Source: Acidovorax delafieldii (GTDB lineage: Bacteria; Pseudomonadota; Gammaproteobacteria; Burkholderiales; Burkholderiaceae_C). Taken from it: a DNA stretch of 64,000 bases. The notes beneath the pieces are model-generated. The model saw only the letters and a list, made by a program, of their open reading frames with translations. It was not told where the DNA came from and searched no databases. Shown here in pieces: positions 10,978 through 21,638 of the stretch (position 1 is the stretch's first letter; every line of letters begins with the position of its first letter). Made by a program: the position numbers and the translations under genes. The stretch is from contig NZ_VJWE01000004.1 of NCBI RefSeq assembly GCF_007993815.1, positions 1 to 64,000 of the forward strand, in the 5' to 3' direction.

Positions 10978-12300
10978 TTAGCGGGTGGATTGTAGGGTGG
11001 CCGACCATTGCGCGACCAAGTCCAGCGGGCGCTCGGTTTGCTCACCTGCGCCATCACGCAAGGCTTTGACAGTCACCATGCCACGAGACAGCTCATCATC
11101 GCCAAACACCAGCGCGTGCATTGCACCACTGGCATCAGCCTTCTTGAATTGCGATTTCATACTGCCCATGCCCTCCAGCGAAGGGGCCGCGTGCATCTGG
11201 ACACGAACACCATGTTGGCGCAATTGCTCGACAGTAGCCACAGCCCGAGGTAACGCGGCCGCCGAAGGGACAATGGCATAGACGTCCGGAACCAGCAAAG
11301 GGGTGGCACTTTGCTGCTCCTTGAGTAACTCCAGTACCCTTTCCACCCCCAACGCCCAACCCACCGCCGGTGCGGCCTTGCCACCGATTTGTTCGATCAA
11401 GTAGTCGTAGCGCCCCCCACCGCAGATCGTGCCCTGCGAGCCCAACTGATCCGTCACAAACTCGAACACAGTGAGGTTGTAGTAGTCCATGCCACGCACC
11501 AGGCGAGGATTGACAGTCCAAGCTATCCCGTTGGCATCAAGAATGGCCTTGACGGCATTGAAATGCGCCAAAGACTCCTGACCCAGAAAGTCAATCAAAC
11601 GAGGCGCTGCTTCCACCAGCGACTGCATCGCGGGATTCTTGGTGTCGAGGATGCGCAGAGGGTTGCTGTGCAGCCGCCGACGCGCCTCCTCGTCAAGAAC
11701 ATCGACGTGCTGTTCCAGATACGCGATCAATGCAGCACGGTGAGCCTTGCGCTCGTCCGGCTGCCCCAAACTGTTGAGTTCGAGACGCACATTCTGCAGG
11801 CCAAGGTCGCGCCACAGGGCACTCGCCAGAAGAATCAACTCGGCATCGACCTCGGCACCCGGAAACCCCAGTGCCTCGGCGCCGATCTGGTGAAACTGGC
11901 GGTAGCGTCCGCGTTGGGGACGCTCATGACGAAACATGGGGCCCATGTAGTACAGGCGCTTACCGCCGTCGTACAACATGGAGTGCTCTGCAACCGCACG
12001 CACCACACCAGCTGTCGCTTCGGGGCGAAGCGTCAGCTGCTCCCCATTGAGACGGTCCTCAAACGAGTACATCTCTTTCTCGACAATGTCGGTGACCTCG
12101 CCCAATCCACGTACAAACAACGGTGTGGGTTCGACAATGGGTGTGCGGATATTGCGATAGGCGTAGCGCGCCATCAGGTCGCGCACCTTGGCCTCCAGCC
12201 ACTCCCAACGGGCAGATTCCGGAGGCAGGATGTCGTTCATGCCCTTCACCGCAACCAGCTTCTCTGGTTTGGACGAGGGACTGCTTTTTTCGTTACTCAC
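10978..12300 (-). CDS. hisS: Histidyl-tRNA synthetase
   Basis: This class II synthetase charges tRNA-His. It starts with the typical [12 protein letters not shown] segment, followed by motif 2 ([17 protein letters not shown]), the histidine-specific loop ([15 protein letters not shown]) and a C-terminal anticodon-binding domain. It has 440 residues. The start codon is GTG at 12300, giving [10 protein letters not shown]. It ends 14 nt before the YfgM-like start. Confidence 0.97.
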   Translation of the reverse strand: MSNEKSSPSSKPEKLVAVKGMNDILPPESARWEWLEAKVRDLMARYAYRNIRTPIVEPTPLFVRGLGEVTDIVEKEMYSFEDRLNGEQLTLRPEATAGVVRAVAEHSMLYDGGKRLYYMGPMFRHERPQRGRYRQFHQIGAEALGFPGAEVDAELILLASALWRDLGLQNVRLELNSLGQPDERKAHRAALIAYLEQHVDVLDEEARRRLHSNPLRILDTKNPAMQSLVEAAPRLIDFLGQESLAHFNAVKAILDANGIAWTVNPRLVRGMDYYNLTVFEFVTDQLGSQGTICGGGRYDYLIEQIGGKAAPAVGWALGVERVLELLKEQQSATPLLVPDVYAIVPSAAALPRAVATVEQLRQHGVRVQMHAAPSLEGMGSMKSQFKKADASGAMHALVFGDDELSRGMVTVKALRDGAGEQTERPLDLVAQWSATLQSTR

Positions 12301-12392
12301 AGCGCTTCTTTTCTATGTCTGGCGGAAATTTACATAAGCTGGACAGACCACCTCCCGAGGCTTTGCGGTGCGGGTGGCTGCAGCACTACCGG

Positions 12393-13673
12393 TCAAGCAG
12401 CAGACACCCCGGCGCCAAAACGCTTTTCGATGTACTGCTCGACGATGCGATGGAATTCATTGGCGATATCGTCACCGCGCAGGGTCATTGCCTTCTCGCC
12501 ATCAATGAAGACAGGGGCGGCAGGCGCCTCACCCGTCCCCGGCAGACTGATTCCAATGTCTGCGTGCTTGCTTTCACCCGGGCCATTGACGATGCAGCCC
12601 ATAACTGCAACCCGTAGCGATTCCACACCCGGATAACGCACGCGCCACACAGGCATTTGCGCACGCAGGAAATCGTCGATCTGCTTGGCCAGGTCCTGAA
12701 AGGTGGTGCTGGTGGTACGGCCACATCCCGGGCAAGCGGTAACGCTGGGCACAAAAACCCGCATGCCCAACGCCTGCAAGATTTCGGATGCCACAACCAC
12801 CTCTTGGGTACGCGCCTCGCCGGGCTGGGGTGTCAACGACACACGAATCGTGTCGCCAATACCCTCTTGCAGCAGCACAGACAATGCGGCCGCCGAAGCC
12901 ACCGTTCCCTTGGTACCCATACCGGCTTCGGTGAGACCCAGGTGCAAAGCGTAGTCGCAACGGCGTGCCAACTCGCGGTACACAGAGATCAAATCCTGCA
13001 CTCCGCTGACTTTGCACGACAAGATGATCTGGTTGCCGTCCATCCCCATGGCCTCTGCACGACGCGCAGATTCAATGGCCGATGTGATGAGGGCCTCGTA
13101 CATGACCTGACGAGCCTCCCATGGATTGCTGCGGCGGCTGTTCGTATCCATCAGCTCAGCCAGCAACTCCTGATCGAGACTGCCCCAGTTGACACCGATG
13201 CGCACAGCCTTGTTCCAGCGCATGGCAGCCTCGATCATTTGACCAAATTGCTTATCGCGCTTGTCACCTTTGCCCACATTGCCAGGGTTGATTCGGTACT
13301 TGGACAAAGCCTGGGCGCAGTCCGGAAACTCGGTGAGCAGGCGGTGTCCGTTGTAGTGAAAATCGCCCACCAAGGGAACGTTCTCACCCATGCGATCCAG
13401 TTGCTCTCGGATGTACGGTACCGCTGCAGCAGCTTCTGGCGTATTAACGGTGATGCGGACAAACTCCGACCCCGCCTGAGCGAGCTCCTTGACCTGAATC
13501 GCGGTCCCAATGGCATCGACGGTGTCGGTGTTGGTCATGGACTGCACGCGCACGGGAGCATCCCCCCCCACGGTCACCACACGCGAACCCCAGACAACTT
13601 TCGCTTGGCGCGAACGTCTAGGTAAGGGCGAAGCAATCGCCACCGGCCCAAAATCAATCGGGGAGTTTTCCAC
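12393..13673 (-). CDS. ispG: 4-Hydroxy-3-methylbut-2-enyl diphosphate synthase
   Basis: IspG performs the penultimate step of the MEP isoprenoid pathway with a [4Fe-4S] cluster. The N-terminal TIM-barrel begins near [16 protein letters not shown], and cluster ligands are seen as CPGCGRTT and [10 protein letters not shown]. At 426 residues it is the longer proteobacterial form. The start GTG at 13673 overlaps the TAG stop of the upstream rodZ-like gene by one base (TAGTG), so translation is probably coupled. Confidence 0.96.
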   Translation of the reverse strand: MENSPIDFGPVAIASPLPRRSRQAKVVWGSRVVTVGGDAPVRVQSMTNTDTVDAIGTAIQVKELAQAGSEFVRITVNTPEAAAAVPYIREQLDRMGENVPLVGDFHYNGHRLLTEFPDCAQALSKYRINPGNVGKGDKRDKQFGQMIEAAMRWNKAVRIGVNWGSLDQELLAELMDTNSRRSNPWEARQVMYEALITSAIESARRAEAMGMDGNQIILSCKVSGVQDLISVYRELARRCDYALHLGLTEAGMGTKGTVASAAALSVLLQEGIGDTIRVSLTPQPGEARTQEVVVASEILQALGMRVFVPSVTACPGCGRTTSTTFQDLAKQIDDFLRAQMPVWRVRYPGVESLRVAVMGCIVNGPGESKHADIGISLPGTGEAPAAPVFIDGEKAMTLRGDDIANEFHRIVEQYIEKRFGAGVSAA

Positions 13674-14608
13674 TATTTCACCTCGAAACGCGCCACGTTT
13701 TCACGGGCGACTGCCGTCAGATCAAACGGCTTTCCTCGAACAATCACTTCCGTCGCGTCAGCGCGACCGACAATCACCGCCAGGGGCGTGGGTGCCGACA
13801 CCGATACCGACTCTCCCGCCGCCAGATTGCGTTGCAACGCCAGTGCACCATTGGCATCGCGAACTTGCACCCATGACGCACCGCGCGCGCGCAGCACCAG
13901 GGGACCGGAGGGAGCATCTGCCGCGCCATCAGCGGCCGAAACAGCGCCCGCAGACACGCCACTGCCAGCGGCAGCAGGCGCTGGAGGTGCAGCGGCAGGT
14001 GGCGCAGCAGACACAGGCACCGAAGCCGCCGAAGCAGCGGCGGGCGATGCAGAAATAGATGCATCGGCGGGGCGCTCCACCGTTGGTGGCACCACTGCAG
14101 GTGCAGGCTCGGAGGCATTGGCCGGCAAAGCATCTGGCACCGCAACGGGCACTGGATTGGAAGAATCCCCTGGCGTGGAATGCCGAGGGACAAAGAACAA
14201 AACCACAGCTCCCACCAACAGTGCGAGAACGACCAACACCACCGAACGCGAGCCGGAACCTGAACCCGCGAATGACGCCGAAGAGGACGACGAAGATTTG
14301 CCGGCACTACCCTTCACAGGTGCATTGATACCCGCGCTGTCCACAGACAGACGAGGACTTTGACTTTGGGGAAGCAAAGACAAAATGGGCGCTGGGTCAA
14401 TTTTGAGGGTACGGCAAACACTCGAAGCCAGCGCGCGCACAAATACGGTGTCAGGCAGCACTGTGTAGTTATCTGCCTCCAGGGCTTCCAGCTTGCTGAC
14501 GGGTACTTTCAACGCAACCGCCAGGGCTGCGATGTGCATGCCTGCCGCCTGCCGGGCCTCCTTGAGCAAGCCGCCCGCCGTCACTCCGCTCTCCACCACC
14601 TCACTCAT
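13673..14608 (-). CDS. rodZ: RodZ-like helix-turn-helix membrane protein
   Basis: This 311-residue protein has an N-terminal helix-turn-helix of the RodZ type ([20 protein letters not shown]), a Ser-rich linker, one membrane segment ([18 protein letters not shown]), a long Ala/Pro/Ser low-complexity periplasmic stretch and a C-terminal DUF4115-like beta domain. RodZ links the MreB cytoskeleton to the cell envelope. ATG at 14608 overlaps the pilF stop by 8 bases; a longer version from 14632 is possible. Confidence 0.85.
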   Translation of the reverse strand: MSEVVESGVTAGGLLKEARQAAGMHIAALAVALKVPVSKLEALEADNYTVLPDTVFVRALASSVCRTLKIDPAPILSLLPQSQSPRLSVDSAGINAPVKGSAGKSSSSSSASFAGSGSGSRSVVLVVLALLVGAVVLFFVPRHSTPGDSSNPVPVAVPDALPANASEPAPAVVPPTVERPADASISASPAAASAASVPVSAAPPAAAPPAPAAAGSGVSAGAVSAADGAADAPSGPLVLRARGASWVQVRDANGALALQRNLAAGESVSVSAPTPLAVIVGRADATEVIVRGKPFDLTAVARENVARFEVK

Positions 14609-15434
14609 TGAAAGCCCCACGTTCGTATGCACCCAGCTCCCTGGAATCCGGGAAGCGCTTGCGCAACTGAGCAGCCAGTTGCCTCATTGCCACGGTGTCG
14701 CCCAAAGCCCGCTCCACCTTGATGCCCAGCCACAACGATTCAGAGTTGGCGAAATCGCTGTTGTTGAGCCGTCGAATGTAAAACTGCGCACGCGACAACT
14801 CGTTGCGCCGCAGCAAGAGCGCTGCGAGGTGATAACCGACCACCGGATTCGCAGCATCGAATTCATAGGCCTTCAAGAAAGACTGTTCCGCTTCGGGAAA
14901 CTGTCCCGCCCCTGACTGGCACAGGCCACGGGCCATCCACGTTTTGCCACGCGCTGTATAGGCGGGGTTGGCAATGGCTCGGACAAAATATTGGTCGGCC
15001 TCCACGAACTTTTGCTGCTGGCACATCAGCCAGCCATAGTTGTGCAGTACGTTGGAGTCATTTGCCCTTAGCGACAAGGCACGGCGGAAACTGTCTTCGG
15101 CCTGTGCATAGTCACTCAGGCGCATGTAAATCAGGCCACGAAGATTGAAAGCATCGGCATAAGAAGGATCTGCAGCCAGCGACTGCTTGACTTCATCCAG
15201 TGCGACCGCCGTTTGCCCCAATTCAAAATAGTTGGAGGCCAACTCCAGCCGGATGCGAGCGCGGCGCCGCGACTCAGGCTCATCGGACGGAGTCACCAAG
15301 CCTGCATCGGCGTCACTGACTGCAGACGATGCGTTTGTTGCACACCCCTGGAGCGCCCATATGCAAACCACCGCACTGCATGCCGTGAGTGTCCAGCGGC
15401 CAATATGCTGCCAGCGTCCAACCATTCCCGCCAT
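14601..15434 (-). CDS. pilF: Type IV pilus biogenesis lipoprotein PilF/PilW
   Basis: PilF is an outer-membrane-targeted lipoprotein with TPR repeats that helps the PilQ secretin assemble. The signal peptide ends in LQGC with lipidated Cys at residue 31. At least four TPR-like helices follow (AFNLRGLIYMRLSDYAQAEDS; VLHNYGWLMCQQQKFVEAD). Length 277 is slightly long for the family. Strong ribosome site AAGGAGG lies 6 nt before the ATG at 15434. Its position after rlmN and before rodZ is conserved. Confidence 0.92.
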   Translation of the reverse strand: MAGMVGRWQHIGRWTLTACSAVVCIWALQGCATNASSAVSDADAGLVTPSDEPESRRRARIRLELASNYFELGQTAVALDEVKQSLAADPSYADAFNLRGLIYMRLSDYAQAEDSFRRALSLRANDSNVLHNYGWLMCQQQKFVEADQYFVRAIANPAYTARGKTWMARGLCQSGAGQFPEAEQSFLKAYEFDAANPVVGYHLAALLLRRNELSRAQFYIRRLNNSDFANSESLWLGIKVERALGDTVAMRQLAAQLRKRFPDSRELGAYERGAFNE

Positions 15435-15467
15435 GTAGAGCCTCCTTGAAGTTTGCCAACTGCCTGA

Positions 15468-16580
15468 TCAAGTCACCGGTTTGAGCACGATTGTGCGCTG
15501 CTTTGCCATGCGTTCTGCGGCCCGGGTACGATCTTTGACATCCCCAGCCAATTGACCGCACGCCGCGTCAATGTCATCACCGCGCGTCTTGCGCACCGTG
15601 GTGATAATGCCCGCGTCACTGAGTATCTTGGCAAAGGCCTGCACCTGATTTTGCGGGGACCGCAACAGCCCTGATGCGGGAAACGGATTAAAAGGAATCA
15701 GATTGAACTTGCAGCGAATACCACTGCGCTTGACCAACTCGATCAGTTGGCGCGCATGCTCCGTCTGGTCATTAACACCATCAAGCATGCAGTATTCGAA
15801 CGTGATGAAGTCACGGGGTGCATGCGCCAAATAGCGGTTGCAAGCGTCCAGCAACTCCTCGATCGGATACTTGCGATTGAGCGGAACCAGGTTGTCGCGC
15901 AGTGGGTCATTGGGTGCGTGCAGCGACACCGCCAATGCCACGGGACAGTCTTGCGCAAGGCGGTCCATCATGGGCACGACGCCCGATGTAGACACCGTCA
16001 CGCGGCGGCGCGACAGGCCATACCCGTGATCGTCCAGCATTACTTTGAGCGCAGGTACTAATGCCGAATAGTTTTGCAGCGGCTCCCCCATGCCCATCAT
16101 GACCACATTCGAGATCACACGGTCTTCAGTCTGCAAGCGCTTGCGCAGGGAGTGCTCTGCAAACCACAGCTGGGCGACGATCTCACCCGTCGTCAGATTG
16201 CGACTGAAACCCTGATGGCCCGTAGAACAGAAGCGGCAACCGACAGCGCAGCCCGCCTGCGATGACACACAGAGGGTTCCACGATCATCCTCCGGGATGA
16301 ACACGGCTTCCACCGCGTTGCCATCACCCACATCAAACAGCCACTTCACAGTGCCGTCCGAGGACACATGCTCTGAAATAACGGGCAGTGACTCGACCTG
16401 CGCGCAGCCCTTGAGCTTGTCACGCAAGGCCTTGGCCAAGTCGCTCATGGCGTCGAAATCGCTGGCACCGCGCTGATGAATCCAACGAAACAGCTGGGTG
16501 GCGCGGAAGCGCTTTTCCCCAAGCCGCTCGCAAAACGCCGCCAGACCGTCGAGGTCGAATTCCAGCAGATTCGTGCTCAT
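15468..16580 (-). CDS. rlmN: 23S rRNA/tRNA adenine C2-methyltransferase RlmN
   Basis: This radical-SAM enzyme methylates A2503 of 23S rRNA and A37 of some tRNAs. The cluster motif CAVGCRFC is near residues 109-116, and the C-terminal methyl-carrying Cys segment and SLHAPND motif are present. At 370 residues it matches the family. It begins the run rlmN-pilF-rodZ-ispG-hisS. Confidence 0.96.
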   Translation of the reverse strand: MSTNLLEFDLDGLAAFCERLGEKRFRATQLFRWIHQRGASDFDAMSDLAKALRDKLKGCAQVESLPVISEHVSSDGTVKWLFDVGDGNAVEAVFIPEDDRGTLCVSSQAGCAVGCRFCSTGHQGFSRNLTTGEIVAQLWFAEHSLRKRLQTEDRVISNVVMMGMGEPLQNYSALVPALKVMLDDHGYGLSRRRVTVSTSGVVPMMDRLAQDCPVALAVSLHAPNDPLRDNLVPLNRKYPIEELLDACNRYLAHAPRDFITFEYCMLDGVNDQTEHARQLIELVKRSGIRCKFNLIPFNPFPASGLLRSPQNQVQAFAKILSDAGIITTVRKTRGDDIDAACGQLAGDVKDRTRAAERMAKQRTIVLKPVT

Positions 16581-16631
16581 GGTGCCAAACCCACTGGAGA
16601 CCAGGCATAGCTACCCCCATGACACTGGACT

Positions 16632-16645
16632 CCCACCAAGGTGGG
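16632..16645 (-). terminator. Short hairpin downstream of ndk
   Basis: A perfect 6-bp inverted repeat (CCCACC-AA-GGTGGG) lies between ndk and rlmN. On the minus strand no clear run of U follows, so it would be at best a weak attenuator. Confidence 0.25.
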
Positions 16646-16670
16646 TGCGGGCATGGGGAGCATCACCATC

Positions 16671-17096
16671 TCAGCGCGAGTAGATATTCAGGCCAGGGAA
16701 GAAGAATGCCACTTCGGCCTGTGCGGTTTCAGCGGCGTCGGAGCCGTGCACAGCGTTAGCGTCGATGCTGTCAGCGAAGTCGGCGCGGATGGTGCCAGCT
16801 TCTGCCTTCTTGGGGTCGGTTGCGCCCATGAGTTCACGGTTCTTGAGGATGGCGTTCTCGCCTTCCAGGGCCTGGATCATCACAGGGCCGGAGATCATGA
16901 AGTCCACCAGGTCCTTGAAGAAAGGACGCTCTTTGTGCACTGCATAGAACTGCTCGGCTTCCAGGCGCGACAGGTGGGCCATGCGGGCTGCCACGACCTT
17001 GAGGCCGGCAGCTTCAAAACGAGCGTAGATCTGACCGATGACGTTCTTGGCCACTGCGTCGGGCTTGATGATGGAGAGAGTGCGTTCGATTGCCAT
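16671..17096 (-). CDS. ndk: Nucleoside diphosphate kinase
   Basis: Ndk transfers the gamma-phosphate of ATP to other NDPs through a phosphohistidine. Hallmarks are the start [14 protein letters not shown] and the catalytic segment NAVHGSD with its active-site His. ATG at 17096 gives 141 residues, the family norm, and has AGGAAA 7 nt upstream. The order ndk-rlmN-pilF is conserved in betaproteobacteria. Confidence 0.97.
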   Translation of the reverse strand: MAIERTLSIIKPDAVAKNVIGQIYARFEAAGLKVVAARMAHLSRLEAEQFYAVHKERPFFKDLVDFMISGPVMIQALEGENAILKNRELMGATDPKKAEAGTIRADFADSIDANAVHGSDAAETAQAEVAFFFPGLNIYSR

Positions 17097-17139
17097 GTTG
17101 ATTTCCTGAATGGTTGTTGCTGTGATTTGTTTGTCCACC

Positions 17140-17166
17140 GGACAAAGCCCTCGATTCTAACCGGGG
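17140..17166 (-). promoter_or_regulatory. Possible ndk promoter
   Basis: On the minus strand the sequence TTAGAAT followed by CGAGGGCTTTG resembles the -10 and downstream block of the rRNA-type promoters at the left edge of the window. A convincing -35 is not visible. It lies about 45-70 nt upstream of the ndk ATG. Confidence 0.3.
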
Positions 17167-17185
17167 AGCGTGAAGGCAGGCGCAC

Positions 17186-18754
17186 TCAGCGCCCACCACC
17201 TCCGCGCCGGGGACCGCCGCCACCGGGGCGTCGTTTGTCCTGGCGGTGGCGCGAGAGGCTGTCCATGCCGATGTAGCCCACCGACGTTTTCATCGGATCG
17301 GGCTGTGCCGAGCCCCCACGCTGGCGATCGCCCCCTGCAGCGTTGTTGCCACGGGCAGGGCCCTGGCCGCCATCGCGGCGCGGCTTCTGGCCACGGGGGC
17401 CACCAGGGACGGCTGGCTGCGACATGTCCCGACGCGAGCCATCACCGCGTGGTCCACCACGGCCACGGTTGCGCGGCTTGCCATTGCGCCCGCCAGCACC
17501 AGCCCCTTCAGGACGTCCCTCAACAGGCTCGAGGCGCCCAGCACCTGCGGCCTGAACCAGTGCGCGGATATCACTCTCGTCCAGTTCCAGCCAGGCTCCG
17601 CGCTTGAGGCCGCGCGGCAGCACCATGGCACCGTAGCGGATGCGGATCAGGCGGCTGACCGCATGACCCACCGATTCGAGCATGCGGCGTACTTCACGGT
17701 TGCGGCCTTCGGAGATGGTGACCCGGTACCAGCAGTTGGAACCCTCTCCACCACCGTCCTCGATGGAACCAAACGATGCCATACCGTCATCCAGGCGCAC
17801 GCCGTCCAGCAGTTTTTGTTTTTCCTCGTTGCTCAGAGCACCCAGCACCCGAACGGCGTACTCGCGCTCCAACCCAAAGCGTGGATGCATCAGTTTGTTC
17901 GCCAGCTCGCCCGAGCTGGTGAACAGCAAGAGACCCTCCGTGTTCAGGTCCAGGCGTCCTACCGACTGCCACTTGCCCTGCATGAGCCGGGGCAGCTTGC
18001 GAAAGACGGTGGGTCGATTCTGGGGATCGTCATGGGTCACGACCTCGCCCACAGGTTTGTGATATGCGATTACGCGCGCCGGAGGGGGGTCGATGCGATA
18101 GCGGATCGGCTTGCCGTTGACCTTGACCTGATCGCCAAACTGAATGCGCTGTCCGATGTGAGCAGGTTCGTTGTTGACCGAGATCCGCCCCTCCAGGATC
18201 AATTGCTCCATCTCCAGCCGCGATCCCAGCCCTGCCTGGGCCAGCACCTTGTGCAGTTTAGGTGTCTCGACCTGCGGCAGCAGCACCCGCTTCTGCGGCA
18301 CCGCGTCTGCGGAGGCATCTTCCTCGTCGAAACGACCGGACACTACATCCTCAAACTGATAGCCCTCCACGACAGCGGCAGCTCTGCGCTTGTCGCGCCC
18401 TGCCCCATCAGGACGCTGAGGCCGTTCACGAGATTCGCCACGAGGGGGGTGCCCTGCCTGCCGAGTATTGCCCTCGCCTTCGGCCGCCGATACGACCGCC
18501 TCAGGAGATATCGAGTCCATGGCGACCGCCTGCACCTGGGCCAAAGGCACCTCTGGCGCTGCAGCTTCCAACACAGGCGCCGAAGTACCGACCTGCATCG
18601 CCACCACAGCTTCAGGCACCGCTTCCTCGGCAAGGACAGCTTCCGCCTTTTTGCGAGGAGCCCGCTTGGCAGCCGGCTTTTTGGCAGCAGGTACCGTATC
18701 AGCGGCATTCAACCCAGGCACTTCGGCCGGATTTTCGGAGGTCGAGTCGTTCAT
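17186..18754 (-). CDS. rluB: 23S rRNA pseudouridine synthase RluB
   Basis: RluB makes pseudouridine 2605 in 23S rRNA. The core has an S4 RNA-binding domain ([14 protein letters not shown]) and the catalytic motif [12 protein letters not shown] near residues 267-278 with the active Asp. The 522-residue protein is about twice the core length. It has an acidic/Ala-rich N-terminal extension (about 150 residues) and a basic Arg/Gly-rich tail (about 120 residues), both predicted disordered. ATG at 18754 overlaps the scpB TGA by one base (TGATG). Confidence 0.93.
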   Translation of the reverse strand: MNDSTSENPAEVPGLNAADTVPAAKKPAAKRAPRKKAEAVLAEEAVPEAVVAMQVGTSAPVLEAAAPEVPLAQVQAVAMDSISPEAVVSAAEGEGNTRQAGHPPRGESRERPQRPDGAGRDKRRAAAVVEGYQFEDVVSGRFDEEDASADAVPQKRVLLPQVETPKLHKVLAQAGLGSRLEMEQLILEGRISVNNEPAHIGQRIQFGDQVKVNGKPIRYRIDPPPARVIAYHKPVGEVVTHDDPQNRPTVFRKLPRLMQGKWQSVGRLDLNTEGLLLFTSSGELANKLMHPRFGLEREYAVRVLGALSNEEKQKLLDGVRLDDGMASFGSIEDGGGEGSNCWYRVTISEGRNREVRRMLESVGHAVSRLIRIRYGAMVLPRGLKRGAWLELDESDIRALVQAAGAGRLEPVEGRPEGAGAGGRNGKPRNRGRGGPRGDGSRRDMSQPAVPGGPRGQKPRRDGGQGPARGNNAAGGDRQRGGSAQPDPMKTSVGYIGMDSLSRHRQDKRRPGGGGPRRGGGGR

Positions 18755-19503
18755 CAAGTATTTCCCTGGATACCACCCGGGGTATCAACATGGTCGTCGC
18801 GGAGATCAGTCTCCACATTCTGAAAAAAATCATCCACGGGCCGCTTACTACCCGTATCAGTCACAGCCTCCACAGACTCCACTGGCTCTTGCCCACCGAC
18901 TTCGTGCGGCAAAACCGCCAGCAGATCAGGCTCACCCCCAATGACTCCCTGGGCGGCGGCTGCCATGGCTTCGAGCACATTCGCATTGCCTGTCGGGTCA
19001 TCGAGCACCGGCAGTTGGTCCAGAGACTGCAGGCCCATATCGTCCAGAAACTGGCGGGTCGTGGCGAACAACGCCGGGCGCCCCACCGTTTCTCGGTGGC
19101 CAATGACCTCCACCCAACCCCGGTCTTCCAACTGTTTGATGATCAGGCTGTTGACCGTCACACCCCGAATGTCCTCGATATCCCCACGCGTGACCGGTTG
19201 CCGATAGGCAATGATGGCCAAGGTTTCCATGGTGGCCCGGGTGTAGCGGGGCGGTTTTTCGGGATGCAGACGGTCCAGGTATTCACGCATTTCAGGACGG
19301 CTCTGGAAGCGCCATCCCGTCGCCACCTGTACCAGCTCCACCCCACGCTGCGCCCAATCAAGCTGCAGTTCCTGCAATAGCACCTTGAGGGTGTCGGACC
19401 CCAGCGCGTCATTGAACAGCACCCGCAACTCGCGCACAGGCACGGGCTGCTGCGCGCAGATCAACGCAGTTTCGAGGACCCTTTTGGCATCCACCGTGTT
19501 CAT
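18754..19503 (-). CDS. scpB: Segregation and condensation protein B
   Basis: ScpB is the winged-helix subunit of the SMC-ScpAB complex that compacts and segregates the chromosome. The protein of 249 residues contains two winged-helix domains, with the diagnostic stretch [20 protein letters not shown]. An acidic C-terminal tail of about 60 residues is probably disordered. scpA, often adjacent, is not in the window. The gene is translationally coupled to rluB. Confidence 0.94.
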   Translation of the reverse strand: MNTVDAKRVLETALICAQQPVPVRELRVLFNDALGSDTLKVLLQELQLDWAQRGVELVQVATGWRFQSRPEMREYLDRLHPEKPPRYTRATMETLAIIAYRQPVTRGDIEDIRGVTVNSLIIKQLEDRGWVEVIGHRETVGRPALFATTRQFLDDMGLQSLDQLPVLDDPTGNANVLEAMAAAAQGVIGGEPDLLAVLPHEVGGQEPVESVEAVTDTGSKRPVDDFFQNVETDLRDDHVDTPGGIQGNT

Positions 19504-19650
19504 GGTTCAGCGATTCCTGGAAAAGTGCCACGCGTTGCAACGGGTGTCACATCAACAGCAGGGGCAATCATTGGTGCACCGCGCAATGGCGCTGGTGCGT
19601 TGGTAGAGCCCGGCGGGATTCCGGCTGCGGGCTAGGGCCGTCACGGCCGT

Positions 19651-20694
19651 TCAGGGCGCATTGTAGCCCAGGCCCCATTCTGACAGCGCCCGGCGCATAT
19701 CGTCGGGTACAGGGGCACGGAACTCCAGAGGATCCCCCGTCACCGGATGCGCAAAAGCCAACCGGTAGGCGTGCAGGGCCTGGCGTTGCAAGGCCCCGAC
19801 CGGCGCGCCACCGTACAAGGCATCGCCCACCAAAGGATGGCGCAGAGATGCCATGTGCACACGAATCTGGTGCGTGCGCCCGGTGTGCAAGGTGCACTGC
19901 ACCCAGCAACCACCCTCGCTTCCCTCCAGACACAGGAAATCCGTGCGGGCGGTTTTGCCAGGGTGTACCGCCAAGTCCACCACCGCCATGCGCAGGCGAT
20001 TGCGAGGGTCCCGCCCGATGGGGGCATCCACCGAGCGGGTCGCCCCCCCCGTCCAGGCGCCATGCGCCATGGCCACGTACTGGCGCTTGACCTTGCGCTC
20101 GGCAATCAGCGCCACCAGGGCGTCCATGGTCGCACGGTCCCGGGCGACCACCATAAGACCGCTGGTGTCCTTGTCCAGGCGGTGAACGATACCAGCCCGT
20201 GGCACCCGCAGTGCCTTGTCGTCGCGGGCCAGCAGGCCGTTGAGCAAGGTGCCGCTCCAGTTGCCTGGCGCAGGGTGCACCACCAAGCCTGCGGGCTTGT
20301 TCACCACCAGCAAGTGCTCGTCTTCGTACACCACATCAATCGCCATGGGCTCAGGCCGGAAGGCCTGGCTTTGGAGGGTGGGCCGCATCTCCAGCACCAC
20401 CAGGTCACCGGCCTTGACCCGCGCGGCTGCCTTGAGAGCAGGCTTGCCATTGAGGCTGACCAGCCCCTGGGCCAGCAATTGCTGGAGATAGCTGCGGGAG
20501 AACTCGGGAACCAGCTCTACCAGCGCACGATCCAGCCGCTCGGCGTGCTGGCCTGGGCCCATCTGCAACGAGCGCAGCTCGCTGTCCGCGTCGGCCAGGG
20601 CTTCCGATTCATCGGCCAGCAGGAGGGAATCGCCCTCCTGCGCTGTCGTCGCCTCAGACGCTTCGGGACCACCTCCCGGCGAGTGATCCGCCAT
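19651..20694 (-). CDS. rluD: 23S rRNA pseudouridine synthase RluD
   Basis: RluD makes pseudouridines 1911, 1915 and 1917 in helix 69 of 23S rRNA. The protein has an acidic N-terminal lead (about 40 residues), an S4 domain (SRSYLQQLLAQGLVSLNGKPA) and the catalytic motif HRLDKDTSGL near residue 169. ATG at 20694 gives 347 residues; a TTG at 20703 is an alternative. It follows the nlpD-like gene with almost no gap. The 147 nt between its stop and scpB hold no gene. Confidence 0.94.
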   Translation of the reverse strand: MADHSPGGGPEASEATTAQEGDSLLLADESEALADADSELRSLQMGPGQHAERLDRALVELVPEFSRSYLQQLLAQGLVSLNGKPALKAAARVKAGDLVVLEMRPTLQSQAFRPEPMAIDVVYEDEHLLVVNKPAGLVVHPAPGNWSGTLLNGLLARDDKALRVPRAGIVHRLDKDTSGLMVVARDRATMDALVALIAERKVKRQYVAMAHGAWTGGATRSVDAPIGRDPRNRLRMAVVDLAVHPGKTARTDFLCLEGSEGGCWVQCTLHTGRTHQIRVHMASLRHPLVGDALYGGAPVGALQRQALHAYRLAFAHPVTGDPLEFRAPVPDDMRRALSEWGLGYNAP

Positions 20695-20699
20695 CGGAC

Positions 20700-21626
20700 T
20701 CAACGGGATGGCAGATAGCGTGTGGGATCGACAGGCTTGCCCTGCCGGCGGATTTCAAAGTGCAGCTTGACGCGGTCTGCGTCGGTGTTGCCCATCTCGG
20801 CGATCTTCTGGCCCTTGCGCACCGCCTGGTCTTCCTTGACCAACAGGGTCTGGTTGTGTGCGTAAGCGGTGAGGAACGTGTTGTTGTGCTTCAGGATGAC
20901 CAGGTTGCCATAGCCGCGCAGACCGGCTCCGGCATAGACCACACGGCCATCCGCCGCCGCCAGTACCGGGTCACCCGCCTTGCCGGCAATGTCGAAGCCC
21001 TTGTTGCGTGCCTCGTCAAACCCGGCAATCAGCGAACCCGATGCAGGCCAGATGAACGCCAACTCATCCTCGCCCGCTGGCGCTGCCGCAGGTGCCGGCG
21101 TGGCTGGCGCCACCGCCACCACCGTGCCCGACGCAGCAGAGGCAGCAGGCTTGGCGCCGCTGGCGGCCGATGCAGGAGCCGCAGCCGGCGTGCTGGCTGG
21201 AGCGACGGAGGATGATGTGACCGGGCGTGTCACCACCCCGCTCTCAGAGGCCACCACCGCCGGGGCAGCGGACGGCGGAAGCACGCGCAGCACCTGACCG
21301 ACTTCGATCAGGTTGGCGTTTTCCAGATTGTTCCAGCGGGCGATGTCTTTCCAGCTTTGCCCAGACTCCAGGCCGATGCGAATCAGGGTATCCCCAGGCT
21401 TGACCGTGTAGTAACCCGGCTTGCCGGCGTTTTCTGCACCAGGCAGAGGCTTTATGGGGGTACCCACCACCACGCCCGGCTGTGCTGCGGGCGCTGGGGC
21501 AGAAGACGACGAAGAGGTGCCCCGATCTTCCACAGGAGCCTTGTTCATGCGGGTGCCACAGCCGGAGAGCACCAGCCCCGCCATTGCCACGGTAAAACCC
21601 ACCACAAGACCACGCGATACGAACAT
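20700..21626 (-). CDS. nlpD: NlpD-like LysM/M23 lipoprotein
   Basis: The 308-residue protein has a lipoprotein signal (VLSGCGTR), a LysM peptidoglycan-binding domain (YYTVKPGDTLIRIG), a long Ala/Pro/Ser linker and a C-terminal M23 fold. The zinc ligands look degenerate: NKGFD replaces the usual HxGxD, and AYAHN replaces HxH. This is the pattern of NlpD/EnvC proteins, which activate cell-division amidases instead of cutting peptidoglycan. The order surE-pcm-nlpD is conserved, but rluD, not rpoS, follows here. AAAGGGA precedes the ATG. Confidence 0.9.
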   Translation of the reverse strand: MFVSRGLVVGFTVAMAGLVLSGCGTRMNKAPVEDRGTSSSSSAPAPAAQPGVVVGTPIKPLPGAENAGKPGYYTVKPGDTLIRIGLESGQSWKDIARWNNLENANLIEVGQVLRVLPPSAAPAVVASESGVVTRPVTSSSVAPASTPAAAPASAASGAKPAASAASGTVVAVAPATPAPAAAPAGEDELAFIWPASGSLIAGFDEARNKGFDIAGKAGDPVLAAADGRVVYAGAGLRGYGNLVILKHNNTFLTAYAHNQTLLVKEDQAVRKGQKIAEMGNTDADRVKLHFEIRRQGKPVDPTRYLPSR

Positions 21627-21638
21627 AAGCAATTCCCT

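Noticed and set aside
18766-18800. GTATTTCCCTGGATACC followed by GGGGTATC near the end of scpB, similar to the inverted repeat before the acyl-CoA ligase.
   Set aside because: It lies within coding sequence of scpB and is probably chance similarity.
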